Shown here: positions 52,200-60,876 of the stretch, in pieces
Layout of the letters: every line of letters starts with the position of its first letter
Position numbering within the stretch: the first letter of the stretch is position 1
Origin: Candidatus Terraquivivens tengchongensis
GTDB lineage: Archaea; Thermoproteota; Nitrososphaeria_A; Caldarchaeales; Wolframiiraptoraceae
NCBI GenBank assembly: GCA_023268355.1
Contig: JALNJK010000005.1
Location: 1-64,000, forward strand
DNA length: 64,000 bases
Reading direction: 5' to 3'
Program-made: the position numbers and the translations under genes
Notes under the pieces: model-generated
Database searches by the model: none
Seen by the model: the letters and a program-made list of their open reading frames with translations, nothing else
What the model was told of the DNA's origin: nothing

Positions 52200-53453
52200 T
52201 CAACTACCCTCTATCCTGAACGATTTAACTAGGCTGAGCCTCTTCAACTTTTCGGCTAGATGATTAGGTGCCTCTACCCTCAGCTCTATGAATCCATCTT
52301 CATATTTTAACTCTAAAACGTTTGACTTCTCACATATCTCAGACAAAACCTTCACAGAACTTTCATCACTTCCGTCTATCTTGGCTGTCGCTATCACATA
52401 ATTTCCCATCATTGAAGCTATGGTTTGCTCCAATACGTCTATATTGGTACGGTACAGGGCAGATATCATTACGTAGGGTAGTGTTAGGCCAAGACTTTCA
52501 ACCTTTTTTTTGACATCGCTTACAAGGTCCATCTTGTTCAATATGATAAGCGTCGGTATTGAGTGAGCTCCTATCGAGCCTAAGGTTTCTAGTGAGTAGG
52601 CTAGCTTTTCCCTGATGATTTCTACAGGTTCTGAAAAATCTGCGACCAAAAGTATTAAGTCTGAGAACAGTATCTCGCTCAACGTAGAATGGAATGCATC
52701 GATGAGTGTTGAAGGCAGGTTTTTGATGAACCCCACAGTATCGGATAGGAATGCACTCCTGCCCTTTATCTTAACGAGCCTGACCGTCGTAGAAAGTGTT
52801 GTGAAAAGCCTGTTATCAACAGGTACGCTCTCTGATGCTAATACGTTGAAGAGTGTTGATTTACCCGCGTTAGTATAGCCGACGAGCGATATCGTTGGGA
52901 TTCCGTACTTTTCCCTTCGAAGCCTGAACAACTCGCGTCTTTTCTTTATGCTGGCCAGCTTCTTGATCACCGTATGTATTCTTCTGTTAATCTCGTTATA
53001 GTAAACGTCAGCTTCATAAGCACCTAGTCCGTGGAAACCTGGCTGCTCACCCATCTTCGCAAGCCGAACTTTTTCCTTAGCCCTTGAGAGCTCGTACTTT
53101 AGCTCCGCTAGCTTTATTTGCAACTTGGCCTCTTTCGAGGATGCATGAAGGGAAAATATCTCCAATATTAGTTGAGTTCTTGACATAACAGGGATGCCTA
53201 AGGCTTTAGCCAGGTTATATTCTTGGACGGTCTTTATGTCGTTTTCGAAAATTACCTTTTCTACGTTAAACTTCTTGATTGCGTCCTTTAACTCCGCCAG
53301 CTTTCCAGGTCCGATGTTATACTTTGGATGCGGATAGCGGTATTGCACTAACTCGTACACCACTTCATAGCCAGCAGTCAGACATAACTCCCTAAGCTCG
53401 TCTAAGTTCGGCCTCTCGCCAGGCTGCACACGATGAACTATCGCTACCCTCAA
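52200..53453 (-). CDS. hflX: GTPase HflX
   Basis: A 417-residue ribosome-associated GTPase that splits stalled ribosomes under stress. Its N-terminal HflX domain carries PHPKYNIGPGKLAEL, and a linker carries PGFHGLGAYEADVYYNEINR (partly quoted). The G domain has G1 GYTNAGKST, G3 DTVGFIKNLP and G4 NKMD. The C-terminal domain ends FRIEGS. Length is typical. It is 31 nt after the MBF1 gene and 1 nt before the PUA gene. Confidence 0.95.
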   Translation of the reverse strand: MRVAIVHRVQPGERPNLDELRELCLTAGYEVVYELVQYRYPHPKYNIGPGKLAELKDAIKKFNVEKVIFENDIKTVQEYNLAKALGIPVMSRTQLILEIFSLHASSKEAKLQIKLAELKYELSRAKEKVRLAKMGEQPGFHGLGAYEADVYYNEINRRIHTVIKKLASIKKRRELFRLRREKYGIPTISLVGYTNAGKSTLFNVLASESVPVDNRLFTTLSTTVRLVKIKGRSAFLSDTVGFIKNLPSTLIDAFHSTLSEILFSDLILLVADFSEPVEIIREKLAYSLETLGSIGAHSIPTLIILNKMDLVSDVKKKVESLGLTLPYVMISALYRTNIDVLEQTIASMMGNYVIATAKIDGSDESSVKVLSEICEKSNVLELKYEDGFIELRVEAPNHLAEKLKRLSLVKSFRIEGS

Positions 53454-53484
53454 AGGCTTATATGTAGTACTTTTACGAGTTATA

Positions 53485-53862
53485 TCAACCTTCCTTCTTT
53501 TCTTCTCCGAGCTTCTTCATAACGTCGCCTAACGTATACCCGCCGGGTTGTGGTTTGCTGAGGAATGGCCCATATTGGTAGTCTTCCGTCACCTCTTCTA
53601 TTATCTGTATCTTCAAAAATTTCTCGAGCTTCCTAGCAAGCTCGATGGAAGGTTTGACCTCTCCTTGCTCGATTTTCTTAATGAGCGTTGCTTTCTCGTT
53701 TAGTTGCGCAGCGAGTTCCTCTTGCGATAAACCCATGCGCTCCCTCGCATTCTTTATTCTTACGTGAAATCCCTCCACATAATCGATTTTTTCCATGGGC
53801 ATAAGGCTTTTCGGGGTTGCGCCCTTCTTAGCCTCAGCTCTTTTCTGGGGCTTAGAAGTCAT
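53485..53862 (-). CDS. mbf1: Multiprotein bridging factor 1-like XRE regulator
   Basis: A 125-residue protein with the MBF1 helix-turn-helix (RIKNARERMGLSQEELAAQLNEKATLIKK, partly quoted: GLSQEELAAQLNEKATLI) and the KPSIELARKLEKFL segment. A basic, Ala/Lys-rich N-terminus replaces the zinc ribbon that most archaeal MBF1 proteins carry. MBF1 contacts ribosomes and basal factors in archaea. It heads the mbf1-hflX-PUA-nac run, supporting a translation-stress role. Confidence 0.88.
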   Translation of the reverse strand: MTSKPQKRAEAKKGATPKSLMPMEKIDYVEGFHVRIKNARERMGLSQEELAAQLNEKATLIKKIEQGEVKPSIELARKLEKFLKIQIIEEVTEDYQYGPFLSKPQPGGYTLGDVMKKLGEEKKEG

Positions 53863-53969
53863 GTTAATTCATTAAAAGCACTCGAAACGCCCTAATATAT
53901 TTAATCGCGAACATCATTGACCTGTTGCGATTAAACGCTTAATTTTAACGATATGATCGTAAAGCTTGT

Positions 53970-54704
53970 ATGATATTCGTGGACAGTAAAGAGGCGTCGA
54001 AGAGTAAGAGGATACTTGAAATGTTAACTAACGTGCTTGGCCAACAGGTTGGCATAAAGAACTTAGAGGTCGGAGACTATCTTCTTGATGGTAGTGAGGG
54101 TATGGCCGTTATCGAGAGGAAGACTGTAACCGACCTGCTGAGTTCTCTGAAACCCGACGAATCGGGCCGCGGGAGGATATGGTCCCAGTTAGATAGATTC
54201 GCTGAAATGAATTCCTTCGAGAAGATTCTGATAATTGAGGGGTGGCTGGGTGCGATAAGAAAGATGACAGAGTGGAACGAGGCCAGCGTATACAGAGCGC
54301 TAGAAAGCATCCAGAAAGGTTACGAAGTCGTCGTTATCCACACACCAGATTGGAAAGGTACTGGAGCTTACGTGATAGCAAAATACAAGAGCCTCTCGGA
54401 GAAACCGGAGCCGAGGGACATAAGACTTCGGGTGAGTTCTGTTTCTATGACGCCGGAACAACAGGCGCTCTACATCGTGGAAGGGCTTCCAAGGGTTGGA
54501 CCTAGTTTAGCCAAAGCCCTCCTCAAGGCCTATGGTTCCGTGAAGAACGTGTTCGATTCATTGGCCTCGAAACCCGTTGAACTCCTAAGGGATGAGGTGG
54601 CTAAGTTTTTGGGCAGAAAACCTCCCGAGGTTGTTATAAAGAATGCTAAGGATGTTATCACGAAGGAAATAAAATTAGAAGAACTTGAAGAAAGAAAACC
54701 TTAG
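53970..54704 (+). CDS. xpf: XPF/Mus81-family structure-specific endonuclease
   Basis: A 244-residue nuclease that cuts 3'-flaps and replication or recombination branches. The ERCC4 nuclease domain has the metal site GDYLL...AVIERKTVTDLLSSL (ERKxxxD), and a tandem helix-hairpin-helix domain follows (YIVEGLPRVGPSLAKALLKAYG). There is no helicase domain, so this is the short crenarchaeal/thaumarchaeal type rather than the euryarchaeal Hef. The C-terminus (LEELEERKP) shows no evident PCNA-interaction box. Start is ATG at 53970. Confidence 0.92.
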   Translation: MIFVDSKEASKSKRILEMLTNVLGQQVGIKNLEVGDYLLDGSEGMAVIERKTVTDLLSSLKPDESGRGRIWSQLDRFAEMNSFEKILIIEGWLGAIRKMTEWNEASVYRALESIQKGYEVVVIHTPDWKGTGAYVIAKYKSLSEKPEPRDIRLRVSSVSMTPEQQALYIVEGLPRVGPSLAKALLKAYGSVKNVFDSLASKPVELLRDEVAKFLGRKPPEVVIKNAKDVITKEIKLEELEERKP

Positions 54705-54716
54705 AGCGTGTATGAT

Positions 54717-55556
54717 TTAACCTAGGTTGCCGAGTAGTAGTGATGCAACGGTAGCGGCCATAATTATGAGTAATGTCTCCAGTAATATCTTCTTCCAATT
54801 AATCCGGGATTTCTTGGAGCGGTATCTAATGAGGTACGCATTCATCGCACCTACGATTGTTAGTGCCGTTATGAGATTCGCTGGCTCCGGCAAAACGATG
54901 TATGCAACAACAGGAATACCTCCCGCTAGAAAAGTAGTTATGCCACATATAAGCGCGGCATACAAATTAGATAACCTCACTTCTTTATGAAGCAACATGA
55001 ATAACCTCTTAACTAGCATGAGAGATTTATTCCGCTCATTCTTGTCAGGGATGTCACTCAAGCTAAACCTCATCAAAATTTGAAGAGACCTTATGTCTGC
55101 TAGGTCTTCAGTTATTCCGCCCAAAAGAAAGCTTGAAAAGTTCGTTATGGCTACAGCTACTAACGTCAAAAGAGCGGCGAATGTTACAACCTTAGCAAAC
55201 AGGCCGGACATGAAAACAGAAAGGACAACAACGAGTCCTGCTATGGAGCCATCTACGAGGCCGGCTACAACCTCGAGTATAGGCTCCCTCTTCAACAAAA
55301 GGTTTCTCCATTCCTTACCTAACTTCAAACCCTGAGGCGTTGGCCGGATGTAATCACCATCCTCAATTATTAGCCCTTCAGAAACCATCTCTTTTAAGGC
55401 CTTATCTAAATCACTCGCTTCGACACAGACATCGTTGGCACAAATTTCGTCGATGCGTTTTTTGAGAAGAGACTTATGCGTACTCGTCTTTCTTTTCAGA
55501 TTCAACAGAATGAACACTTTTATAACGTCGGGCAGCTCTTGGATCTCAAAGGACAC
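54717..55556 (-). CDS. Membrane protein with N-terminal winged helix and VIT1/CCC1-like domain
   Basis: A 279-residue protein. Residues about 10-80 form a winged helix-like domain (STHKSLLKKRIDEIC, KEMVSEGLIIEDGDYIRPT). From about 93 the sequence (ILEVVAGLVDGSIAGLVVVL) resembles the first helix of VIT1/CCC1 iron-manganese transporters, including the G-x-x-DG element. Four or five membrane helices follow in total. Vacuolar-type iron transporters export Fe2+/Mn2+. The cytosolic wHTH could sense or anchor DNA, but its role is unknown. It converges with xpf, 12 nt apart. Confidence 0.65.
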   Translation of the reverse strand: MSFEIQELPDVIKVFILLNLKRKTSTHKSLLKKRIDEICANDVCVEASDLDKALKEMVSEGLIIEDGDYIRPTPQGLKLGKEWRNLLLKREPILEVVAGLVDGSIAGLVVVLSVFMSGLFAKVVTFAALLTLVAVAITNFSSFLLGGITEDLADIRSLQILMRFSLSDIPDKNERNKSLMLVKRLFMLLHKEVRLSNLYAALICGITTFLAGGIPVVAYIVLPEPANLITALTIVGAMNAYLIRYRSKKSRINWKKILLETLLIIMAATVASLLLGNLG

Positions 55557-55742
55557 TCAGCGTTTCACCGCTCGCATTTTAGTGAATATGTTCGTCGATC
55601 TAATAACCCTTCTGCCATCCATATATAAATACGGCTATCGGAGTGCGCTGGAAGCAAGGCTTTACAGAATAGATAAAAATGGTTTTAAGCTTCCCTCAAC
55701 ACTCCATGCTTTAAACCTGCGGCATAAGAAGGTTGGCGTGGA

Positions 55743-56345
55743 TTGAATAAAACTTCAGAAGTCTTAAGCGTTCCATGGATAAGGTCGTCCTTGATTTTGG
55801 GTGGAATGCTTGCGGCTGTAGGTGTAGCATTAATTTTGGTCTTCAAGCTTTTGAACCTTGGGAGCTCTCCCTTCTTCACGGATTTAAAAGCTCTTGTTAT
55901 GAAGTATGGACTTGCAGGTATATTCATAGCTACGATACTAGCTGGCACGATCGTACCCGTTGGAAGCCCGGCACTCGTCGTGGCAGCAGCATCTTTTGGT
56001 GTTCACCCGGTGCCCTTAACAATTGTAGCCACGACTGGTTTCACGGTGGGCATGATAATAAACTACGTGTTGGCTTACGGTCTTGGAAGACCTTTCGTGA
56101 TAAAGAAGTTAGGGATGGAAAGGCTTGAAGAAATATCTGCGTTATGGAACCGATGGGGCTGGATCATATACGTGCTCTTCGGGATTATACCTGTGCTTCC
56201 AGTTGAGTTCTTAGCGTTGTTCTGCGGGTTGATCAAAGCGCAATTTGGTCGCTTCATTGTCCTGAGCTTCATTCCACGTTTAATAGTGTTCGCTTTTCTA
56301 TCTTACTTCGGAACTCAACTTGGTTGGTGGCTCGAAATAATGTGA
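55743..56345 (+). CDS. DedA/VTT-domain membrane protein
   Basis: A 200-residue integral membrane protein of the DedA/SNARE-associated family with five or six helices. The characteristic re-entrant region is GTIVPVGSPALVVAAASFG, and a conserved YGLGRPFVIKKLG loop follows. A late helix contains VLPVEFLALFCGL and FIPRLIVFAFL. Such proteins move lipids (undecaprenyl phosphate or phospholipids) across membranes. Start is TTG at 55743. A TATA-like ATATATAAATAC sits about 120 nt upstream. Confidence 0.82.
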   Translation: MNKTSEVLSVPWIRSSLILGGMLAAVGVALILVFKLLNLGSSPFFTDLKALVMKYGLAGIFIATILAGTIVPVGSPALVVAAASFGVHPVPLTIVATTGFTVGMIINYVLAYGLGRPFVIKKLGMERLEEISALWNRWGWIIYVLFGIIPVLPVEFLALFCGLIKAQFGRFIVLSFIPRLIVFAFLSYFGTQLGWWLEIM

Positions 56346-56386
56346 TAATAACCTGTTATCTGAATGTATTTGACATAGAGAATTAA

Positions 56387-56478
56387 TGGACCGGCGGGGA
56401 TTCGAACCCCGGACCTCGCGCAGTCTAGCCAAAAGCCGAGGTCGCCAGGCGCGCGATCTTCCGCTGATCTACCGGCCC
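56387..56478 (-). tRNA. tRNA-Ala(GGC) with a 20-nt intron at position 37/38
   Basis: The acceptor is GGGCCGG/CCGGTCC with G3:U70 and discriminator A; D stem GATC/GATC; T arm CGGGG-TTCGAAT-CCCCG. The anticodon stem is CGCGC/GCGCG; after removing 56423-56442 the loop is CTGGCGT (anticodon GGC) and the mature tRNA is 72 nt. The precursor forms a bulge-helix-bulge: exon CTGG pairs with intron CTAG (one G-U), with bulges CGA and ACT, the canonical 37/38 position. Confidence 0.93.
56423..56442 (-). other. tRNA-Ala(GGC) intron (canonical 37/38)
   Basis: This 20-nt intron contributes CTAG to the central four-base-pair helix of the splicing motif. Cleavage after the second nucleotide of each three-base bulge restores a seven-base anticodon loop. 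Confidence 0.82.
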
Positions 56479-56519
56479 CGGTTTTAGATAGATTTGTTAG
56501 CAGCGTTTAAAGCTTTTCT

Positions 56520-56696
56520 TTAAGTTTTCATTTTTAATGGCTTTAACCACCTGTAAGACCTCAGCCTCTTTGAAGCACCAAAGCCGCACGCAGCGCACCG
56601 TTTCTTAGAAACATGGAATGACCTGCGCCCGCATCTCCTGCAACGTATGTGCACCGGCTTATTTCGCTTTCCTAAGGAGGGTGTACCCTTCACCAT
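56520..56696 (-). CDS. rpl37e: Ribosomal protein eL37
   Basis: A 58-residue zinc-ribbon protein of the large subunit. The translation [20 protein letters not shown] contains the N-terminal signature, and the zinc site is CRRCG...CAACG (residues 19, 22, 34 and 37). The [12 protein letters not shown] segment after it is also diagnostic. It is the second gene of the lsm-rpl37e pair, the usual archaeal arrangement; 46 nt separate them. Confidence 0.95.
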   Translation of the reverse strand: MVKGTPSLGKRNKPVHIRCRRCGRRSFHVSKKRCAACGFGASKRLRSYRWLKPLKMKT

Positions 56697-56742
56697 ACAT
56701 GCTCAACCAGACCGTCAAAATCCTTCTAATAAGCTTATCATG

Positions 56743-56976
56743 CTACTCCTTGGGGCTGGTGCTTATCATTATTATGTTATCCCCTCTTACAACTATAGTC
56801 CCGATCTGATTACTGTTGTTCTGATCTATGACTTCCTCGGCATTTTCTAGGACTAGGTTTAGATGCTGATCATAACCCTGAAGGAGACCTCTGATCAGCT
56901 TACCATTCCTGAGCTTTACGAGAACTTTTTCACCCAGGCTTTTGGAAAGAACCTTTAGCGATATGTCACCGGACAT
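56743..56976 (-). CDS. lsm: Sm-like archaeal protein (Lsm/SmAP)
   Basis: A 77-residue RNA-binding protein that forms heptameric rings. Sm1 is KVLVKLRNGKLIRGLLQGYDQHLNLVL (partly quoted: GKLIRGLLQGYDQHLNLVL), with the D-x-x-x-N RNA-binding loop. Sm2 is IGTIVVRGDNIIMIS, with the I-RGD-N/S motif. It precedes rpl37e on the same strand. Confidence 0.95.
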   Translation of the reverse strand: MSGDISLKVLSKSLGEKVLVKLRNGKLIRGLLQGYDQHLNLVLENAEEVIDQNNSNQIGTIVVRGDNIIMISTSPKE

Positions 56977-57052
56977 GTCTCACGCAACCTCTTGCCTCTG
57001 CCCCTCTTGTATTTCTTTTAATAATTAAATCTATCGTTCAAACAACGATTAT

Positions 57053-58954
57053 TTATCCAAAAAGCGATATGGTTTCAAGGTTCTTTGGCATGTATATGTT
57101 TGCCGTAACGATCTTCGAAGCAGACTCTGCTAGGCTCTCAATAGCCTTGGCCTCACCATGTAATAAGATTACGTTCTTCGGCTTCGGTGTGAACTTCTTC
57201 AGATAGTTCAATAGTTGTTGTCTACTGGAGTGTCCCGAGAATCCATCTACTTTTTCTATACGCAACTTAACGTTTAAGACTTCGGTCTTACCCTTCTCGT
57301 CTATAAACGACACTTCTCTTATACCTTTAAGCAACTTTCTGCCCAGTGTTCCCTCTACTTGGTAGCTGACGAATATCAACATGTTCTTTTCATCGTTTGC
57401 AAACTCCTTCAAATAATTCAGTACCGGTCCACCTTCTAACATTCCTGACGTGGAAATCACGATGGCAGGTCCTTTAGCATTTAGTGCCTCATCTCTTTGC
57501 GAATGACTCCTTACTGGCGTGAAGTAGTCTGACATGAACACATTCCCTTGAGATTCTATAACGTTCTGCAATTCTTGGGAAACGTATTCGGGAAAGGCTG
57601 TATATATTGCGGTTGCCTCTATGACGAGACCGTCTAAGTAAATGGGCACCTCTGGTATGTTCTTTGAATTTAGAAGGTCGTTGAGGACGAGCATTATCTC
57701 TTGAGCCCTACCGACAGCTGGTACGGGTATGAGCACCTTCCCGCCCGACTCTACCGTCTGCTTTATGTAATCAGCTAGCAATGCCTCGCTTTCTTCTCTG
57801 GTAAACGGTATTGGTGTCGCACCATAAGTGCTCTCCATCATCAGAGTCTCTGCCCTTAAGAATTTGTGCGCACATGCATCCAGCGTCCTAGTCTTCTCAA
57901 ACTTGAAGTCGCTAGTGTAAACGACGTTGTATAACCCCTCACCTATGTGTATATGAACGACTGAAGAGCCAAGGATGTGTCCTGCGTTGTACATAGTTAT
58001 CCTTATGTCAGGCGTTATGCTTGTAACGCTACCATACTTAAGGGTTATAGTATGCTGTACTGCAGTTTTTACGTCATTCTCATTATATAATGGAAATATC
58101 CCCTCTTTTTCTGCGACATTAATGAAGTCTAGCTGTTCCATCGTCATAAGGGGTAACGTCGGCTCAGTACAGTAAACAGGCCCCCTGTAACCGTACTTAA
58201 ACAGATATGGTATGGCGCCGGTGTGGTCGAGATGCGCATGCGTTGCTATCACCGCATCGAGCTCATCAAAGATTGAAGGATAAGCATCAAACCTGGGTAG
58301 CATATCGAGCTTGCTCGTAGCGCCGACGGCAATACCGCAATCTAGCAATATCTTGCTTTCATTGGTCTGGAGCAATATGGCGGACCTACCAACTTGCCTT
58401 CCGGAGCCAAGTACGCTGAGTATTACATCACTCGTTTCGAAAGTTTTTGACCCGAATACTCTTTCACCTATCGCCCGTAATATGCTGAGCCTTTTATCCG
58501 AATCTTTGTAAAGGTATTGGTTAATCTTCTCGATAGTCTTTGAGGGCATTAGCATTTTCTTTACTAACTTTACATGCCATCCTGTAGCCTTGCAAACATT
58601 CTTGATAACCTCCCCGTTTTTGTTGGCGTTGAAATCCTTAACCTCAACTATAGCCTCACCCAACGTCTCATCAAAGAACACAGTGACATCTTCGCCGAAC
58701 GTTGACTTGAGCACGCTTTCCGCCTCTTCTTGGGGTAACCTTATCGCTGGGTCGGACCTTATGACCACACGTTTCTTAAGTATGTTCACGAGGTCTTTTG
58801 CGATCTGATCCCTTTCCACGAACAACTCAGGATTCTTAGTATATATAGCGAGCCTTGTACCTTCGTACTCGATTCTTGTAATAGCAGCCTCTCTAGGGCT
58901 AACTACAGAGAAGTACCTTAATATCTCAGCTCTGAGCCTATCCGCTGCACTCAA
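57053..58954 (-). CDS. aCPSF1, beta-CASP ribonuclease with KH domains
   Basis: The archaeal homologue of CPSF73, involved in RNA 3'-end formation and transcription termination. The 633 residues comprise two N-terminal KH domains (about 1-145), then a metallo-beta-lactamase domain with ATHAHLDHTGAIPYL (motif 2) and IVYTSDFK (motif 4). The beta-CASP insert has ESTYG, VPAVGRAQEI, STSGMLEGGPV and the closing DGFSGHSSRQQL histidine motif. Full length is typical of the KH form. It is 21 nt downstream of psmB on the same strand. Confidence 0.96.
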   Translation of the reverse strand: MSAADRLRAEILRYFSVVSPREAAITRIEYEGTRLAIYTKNPELFVERDQIAKDLVNILKKRVVIRSDPAIRLPQEEAESVLKSTFGEDVTVFFDETLGEAIVEVKDFNANKNGEVIKNVCKATGWHVKLVKKMLMPSKTIEKINQYLYKDSDKRLSILRAIGERVFGSKTFETSDVILSVLGSGRQVGRSAILLQTNESKILLDCGIAVGATSKLDMLPRFDAYPSIFDELDAVIATHAHLDHTGAIPYLFKYGYRGPVYCTEPTLPLMTMEQLDFINVAEKEGIFPLYNENDVKTAVQHTITLKYGSVTSITPDIRITMYNAGHILGSSVVHIHIGEGLYNVVYTSDFKFEKTRTLDACAHKFLRAETLMMESTYGATPIPFTREESEALLADYIKQTVESGGKVLIPVPAVGRAQEIMLVLNDLLNSKNIPEVPIYLDGLVIEATAIYTAFPEYVSQELQNVIESQGNVFMSDYFTPVRSHSQRDEALNAKGPAIVISTSGMLEGGPVLNYLKEFANDEKNMLIFVSYQVEGTLGRKLLKGIREVSFIDEKGKTEVLNVKLRIEKVDGFSGHSSRQQLLNYLKKFTPKPKNVILLHGEAKAIESLAESASKIVTANIYMPKNLETISLFG

Positions 58955-58975
58955 CCTATTACACCCTGAGCTATC

Positions 58976-59656
58976 CTACTTAACGCTAATCTTCAGAAAC
59001 TCCTCATAAAGCGGCATCTTCTCATCTAACGTTAACTCAGTATATGGCTTGGTAGTGGTAATGTATGCAACGTCAATGCTATCTCCCGTACCTACATCTC
59101 TTCTGATGGCCGACGCGACGCTCTTAAAGGCTAGCCTAATCCCATCCTCAAGCTTTAGGTCTGGACTGTAGCTTGACTCGATTATTCCATATGCAACAGG
59201 TGAGCCCGAACCTGTTGCGATCATTAACTCCTCGGTCATAGAGCCCATCGGGTCTAGGTTATACAGATGCGGCCCTTGACTATCCACACCGCCTATTATT
59301 AACTGCGCTATTAACGGAAAGTATCTATAGCTGAAGAGCATGTTCGAGGCAAGCCTAGCTACAGACGCGACATCCATACGCCTCGCCCATTGGATTTGAT
59401 AGTAGTTAATGTTAGCGCGGAGTACGTCTATAATGTTCTGCGCATCGGCAACTCTACCCGCGATCGTTATCGCCACATGATCGGCTAGCGGAAAGAGCTT
59501 CTTTCCTTTTTTATGGGCTATGAAATATCCTGCCGTAACCCTGGTGTCCGTAGCAAACACCACGGCATCCTTTACAACTAGACCTACCGTCGTGGTCCCC
59601 GTCTTTAAGAGTTTGCTCCCATTTACCTCATGCCTAAACATCGTCTTTGACACCAA
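58976..59656 (-). CDS. psmB: Proteasome subunit beta
   Basis: The catalytic subunit of the 20S proteasome. It is made with a propeptide of about 20 residues ending LLKTG; processing exposes the catalytic threonine in TTTVGLVVKDA (Thr21). The lysine in TRVTAGYFIAHKKGKK and the GSGSPVAYGIIE segment match the active type. Total length is 226. The start may be the first or the sixth codon, both Met. It lies upstream of aCPSF1, separated by 21 nt. Confidence 0.95.
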   Translation of the reverse strand: MVSKTMFRHEVNGSKLLKTGTTTVGLVVKDAVVFATDTRVTAGYFIAHKKGKKLFPLADHVAITIAGRVADAQNIIDVLRANINYYQIQWARRMDVASVARLASNMLFSYRYFPLIAQLIIGGVDSQGPHLYNLDPMGSMTEELMIATGSGSPVAYGIIESSYSPDLKLEDGIRLAFKSVASAIRRDVGTGDSIDVAYITTTKPYTELTLDEKMPLYEEFLKISVK

Positions 59657-59777
59657 CTAATGCTCCAATAACTTATTCACGGCTTTGTGCAGAAGCCATA
59701 AAGTTCATAATTCTGCCAAAATAAAAATGTTTGCACGTTAACACTTTAATAAAAGCCATTAAGCAAAAAGTTGAGAA

Positions 59778-60542
59778 ATGTCCTCGGAAGATTTAGAAAC
59801 TCCTAAGGAAAAAGGAAGCACCGGCGAGAAGCAGGCATCGGAGGCCCCTAAACCTGTTCTATCTTCAGGTAGCTTCCTCTTAGTAGACTACACGATAAGA
59901 ATCAAAGAAACCGGTGAACTTGTTGACACAACCTCGGAGAAGGAAGCGAGAGAGGCAGGTATCTATGATGCTTCAAAGCTTTACGAACCCAGGTTGGCGA
60001 TAATCGGTAAGGGCATGTTACTCAAAGCAATCGAGGACGAATTAGTCACAATGTCTGTTGGCGAGTCAAAGACGTTTGAAATCTCACCAGAAAAGGCCTT
60101 TGGCCAGAGGGACCCAACAAAGGTTAAGGTTTACCCTATCAGGAAGTTCAAAGACGTCGAGGCACCGCTGGTCGTAGGTGCTAGGGTTAACATCAATGGA
60201 AAAGAGGGCATAATACGTTCTATAGGTTCTGGAAGAGTCCAGGTGGATTTCAATCCGTATCTTGCTGGCAAGACACTCGTCTGTAACGTTACCATAAAGA
60301 AGATCATAACTGACGACAAGGAAAAGGTCCAGCAGATATTGCATAACAGGCTACCGGATGTAGATATTCAAAAATTTACTATTGAGCTTGCACCTCCGGA
60401 GGTGGTCATTACCCTGCCAGAGGAAGCATATCTTCTGCCAAATCTGCAGATAGCCAAGAGACTCATAGCTAAAGAAATTCAGGAGAACATCCAAGGTATA
60501 GAAAGGGTAAAGGTTATCGAGCTTTACACGAAGCAGACATAA
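59778..60542 (+). CDS. FKBP-type peptidyl-prolyl isomerase (SlyD-like, long archaeal form)
   Basis: A 254-residue folding catalyst. The first 35 residues are charged and low-complexity. The FKBP domain starts at SFLLVDYTIRIKETGELVDTT and is interrupted by the IF (insert-in-flap) chaperone domain, with the family's PEKAFGQRDPTKV block and LAGKTLVCNVTIKKI closing strand. About 90 residues at the C-terminus form the additional domain seen in long archaeal FKBPs. It stands alone upstream of tRNA-Leu. Confidence 0.92.
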   Translation: MSSEDLETPKEKGSTGEKQASEAPKPVLSSGSFLLVDYTIRIKETGELVDTTSEKEAREAGIYDASKLYEPRLAIIGKGMLLKAIEDELVTMSVGESKTFEISPEKAFGQRDPTKVKVYPIRKFKDVEAPLVVGARVNINGKEGIIRSIGSGRVQVDFNPYLAGKTLVCNVTIKKIITDDKEKVQQILHNRLPDVDIQKFTIELAPPEVVITLPEEAYLLPNLQIAKRLIAKEIQENIQGIERVKVIELYTKQT

Positions 60543-60592
60543 TACTGTAAGTTAAATCTTATAATTCGTTACTGAGTTACTGTAGTGTGCTG

Positions 60593-60676
60593 GCCGGGGT
60601 ACCCGAGCCTGGTCAAGGGGGTGGGCTCAAGACCCACTGGCGTAGGCCATCCTGGGTTCGAATCCCAGCCCCGGCA
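60593..60676 (+). tRNA. tRNA-Leu(CAA)
   Basis: An 84-nt type II tRNA. The acceptor is GCCGGGG/CCCCGGC with discriminator A; the anticodon stem GTGGG/CCCAC encloses loop CTCAAGA (anticodon CAA). A long variable arm (TGGCGTAGGCCA) and T arm CTGGG-TTCGAAT-CCCAG follow. No intron. Confidence 0.96.
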
Positions 60677-60803
60677 CTCTTATGTCTTTCATTAACAGTC
60701 AGAAGTCAACGCACTGTGGTGCGGATACATCAAAAAGGATAGCAGTAGGCATATGTGCGGCAATCGAGAAGAAACCATGATTCACTGCACAAAACAGTAT
60801 GAT

Positions 60804-60825
60804 TATATTTAAATATAGCTATATT
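60804..60825. promoter_or_regulatory. Overlapping palindromes in the acr3 promoter region
   Basis: Two perfect 14-bp palindromes overlap: TATATTTAAATATA (60804-60817) and AATATAGCTATATT (60812-60825). They contain TATA-like sequence and lie about 50-70 nt before the acr3 start, so one may be the promoter and the other a repressor site. The pattern resembles AT-rich ArsR-family operators, but no arsR gene is nearby. Confidence 0.4.
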
Positions 60826-60876
60826 CGCCTCTCTTGTTAAAATTACGAACACAAAGCTAGTTTGGTGAGGAATAAT

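Noticed and set aside
55435-55746. Frame of about 100 codons before the DedA/VTT gene
   Set aside because: It overlaps the divergent wHTH-VIT gene antisense and shows no domain. The TTG junction with the DedA gene is suggestive, but a TATA box inside the frame points to a promoter instead.
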